Assembly: GCA_030597945.1 (NCBI GenBank)
Contig: JAUVQW010000056.1
Location: 1 to 6,872, forward strand
DNA: 6,872 nt
Source of the DNA: Actinomycetes bacterium
Lineage (GTDB): Bacteria > Actinomycetota > Aquicultoria > CAJVYJ01
Reading direction: 5' to 3'
The notes under the pieces were generated by a model that searched no databases, had not been told where the DNA came from, and saw only the letters and a list, made by a program, of their open reading frames with translations. A program made the position numbers and the translations under genes. This document shows, in pieces, positions 6,508 through 6,872 of the stretch (positions are counted from its first letter, which is position 1; every line of letters begins with the position of its first letter).

Positions 6508-6517
6508 GAGGGCGGAG
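6508..6517 (+). promoter_or_regulatory. Ribosome binding site deciding the TTG start of lipB
   Basis: GAGGGCGGAG ends 5 bases before the TTG at 6523. The next in-frame ATG (codon 11) would remove WSFNFG, part of the conserved N-terminal strand of LipB, and has no such purine-rich sequence before it, so TTG is preferred. The site resembles the GAGGCGG before the TTG of lpd. Confidence 0.55.
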
Positions 6518-6522
6518 CGAAA

Positions 6523-6872
6523 TTGAAGGATTGTTGGTCTTTTAACTTTGGCATGATAGATTATGAAGAAGCCAGAGAATTACAAAAATCTCTTTGTTTT
6601 AAAAGGTCCTATGGGGATATAGTAGATACCTTACTTTTCATGGAACACTATAGTGTATACACGCTGGGAAGCGGTACAAGACCCGAAGACATTAAGGGTA
6701 TTGATCGTGTGGAGACAAATATCCAGACCCTAAAGACAGATCGGGGCGGGGGCGCCACCTATCATGGCCCGGGACAACTTGTCGTCTACCCTATCCTGCA
6801 ATTAGATATAGCCATTGATGTAGAGAAATATATGCGTTTATTAGAAGAGGTCATAATCTCTTCGCTAGGAGA
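6523..6872 (+). CDS. lipB: Octanoyl-ACP:protein N-octanoyltransferase LipB (3' end beyond window)
   Basis: LipB moves an octanoyl group from acyl carrier protein to the lipoyl-domain lysine of E2; a LipA-type radical SAM enzyme then inserts the two sulfurs. The 116 complete codons visible are about half of the usual protein of a little over 200 residues. They include the N-terminal YEEARELQ helix start (14-21), the strand LLFMEHYSVYTLGSG (37-51) and the family signature RGGGATYHGPGQLVVYP (74-90), which lines the lipoyl pocket. The catalytic Lys/Cys pair would lie past the edge and cannot be checked. The gene starts 21 bases after the pdhC stop, so lipoylation is co-transcribed with its substrate protein. 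The N-terminus reads naturally from TTG. Confidence 0.93.
   Translation, partial: MKDCWSFNFGMIDYEEARELQKSLCFKRSYGDIVDTLLFMEHYSVYTLGSGTRPEDIKGIDRVETNIQTLKTDRGGGATYHGPGQLVVYPILQLDIAIDVEKYMRLLEEVIISSLG

Overview
This is a bacterial chromosomal segment. It shows Shine-Dalgarno-led genes, tightly packed and partly overlapping operonic genes, and several TTG start codons. Base composition looks moderately AT-rich by eye. Nothing in the sequence fixes the taxon. The mix of a flavin-reductase/flavoredoxin-type protein, a D-2-hydroxyacid dehydrogenase and a small zinc-ribbon protein next to a 2-oxoacid dehydrogenase operon would suit an anaerobe or facultative anaerobe, possibly from an uncultivated lineage, but that is inference. 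No mobile element, CRISPR array, tRNA or rRNA was seen.

Layout. Positions 1-179 hold the C-terminal end of a flavin reductase-like (FMN-binding split-barrel) protein. Positions 180-349 are a 170-base leader. It contains a 9-bp hairpin whose entire 8-nt loop is complementary to a segment lying just upstream of the next ribosome binding site, which looks like a switch or pseudoknot. Positions 350-1369 encode an intact D-2-hydroxyacid (D-lactate-type) dehydrogenase. Converging on it with only 5 bases between is a 58-residue zinc-ribbon protein on the minus strand (1375-1551). Its likely promoter and a 15-bp palindrome lie at 1592-1634. The remainder of the gap, up to 1875, is AT-rich and holds at most a doubtful 47-codon minus-strand membrane ORF.

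From 1876 to the right edge runs one plus-strand operon: lpd (E3), pdhA (E1 alpha), pdhB (E1 beta), pdhC (E2) and lipB (octanoyltransferase, cut by the window edge). Gaps are 16, -14, 28 and 21 bases. Together these encode a complete 2-oxoacid dehydrogenase complex (pyruvate most likely, branched-chain 2-oxoacids or acetoin possible) plus the first enzyme that puts the lipoyl group on E2.

The most striking observation is that the E3 gene is interrupted by a single in-frame TAA (2584-2586). It has no frameshift and all its catalytic motifs are intact on both sides. TAA is a normal terminator for three other genes here, so codon reassignment is unlikely. A recent nonsense mutation or a base-call or assembly error are the main explanations; readthrough is less likely. 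The second item worth following is the nested inverted-repeat leader upstream of the dehydrogenase. I did not find convincing evidence of a wholly new multi-gene system.
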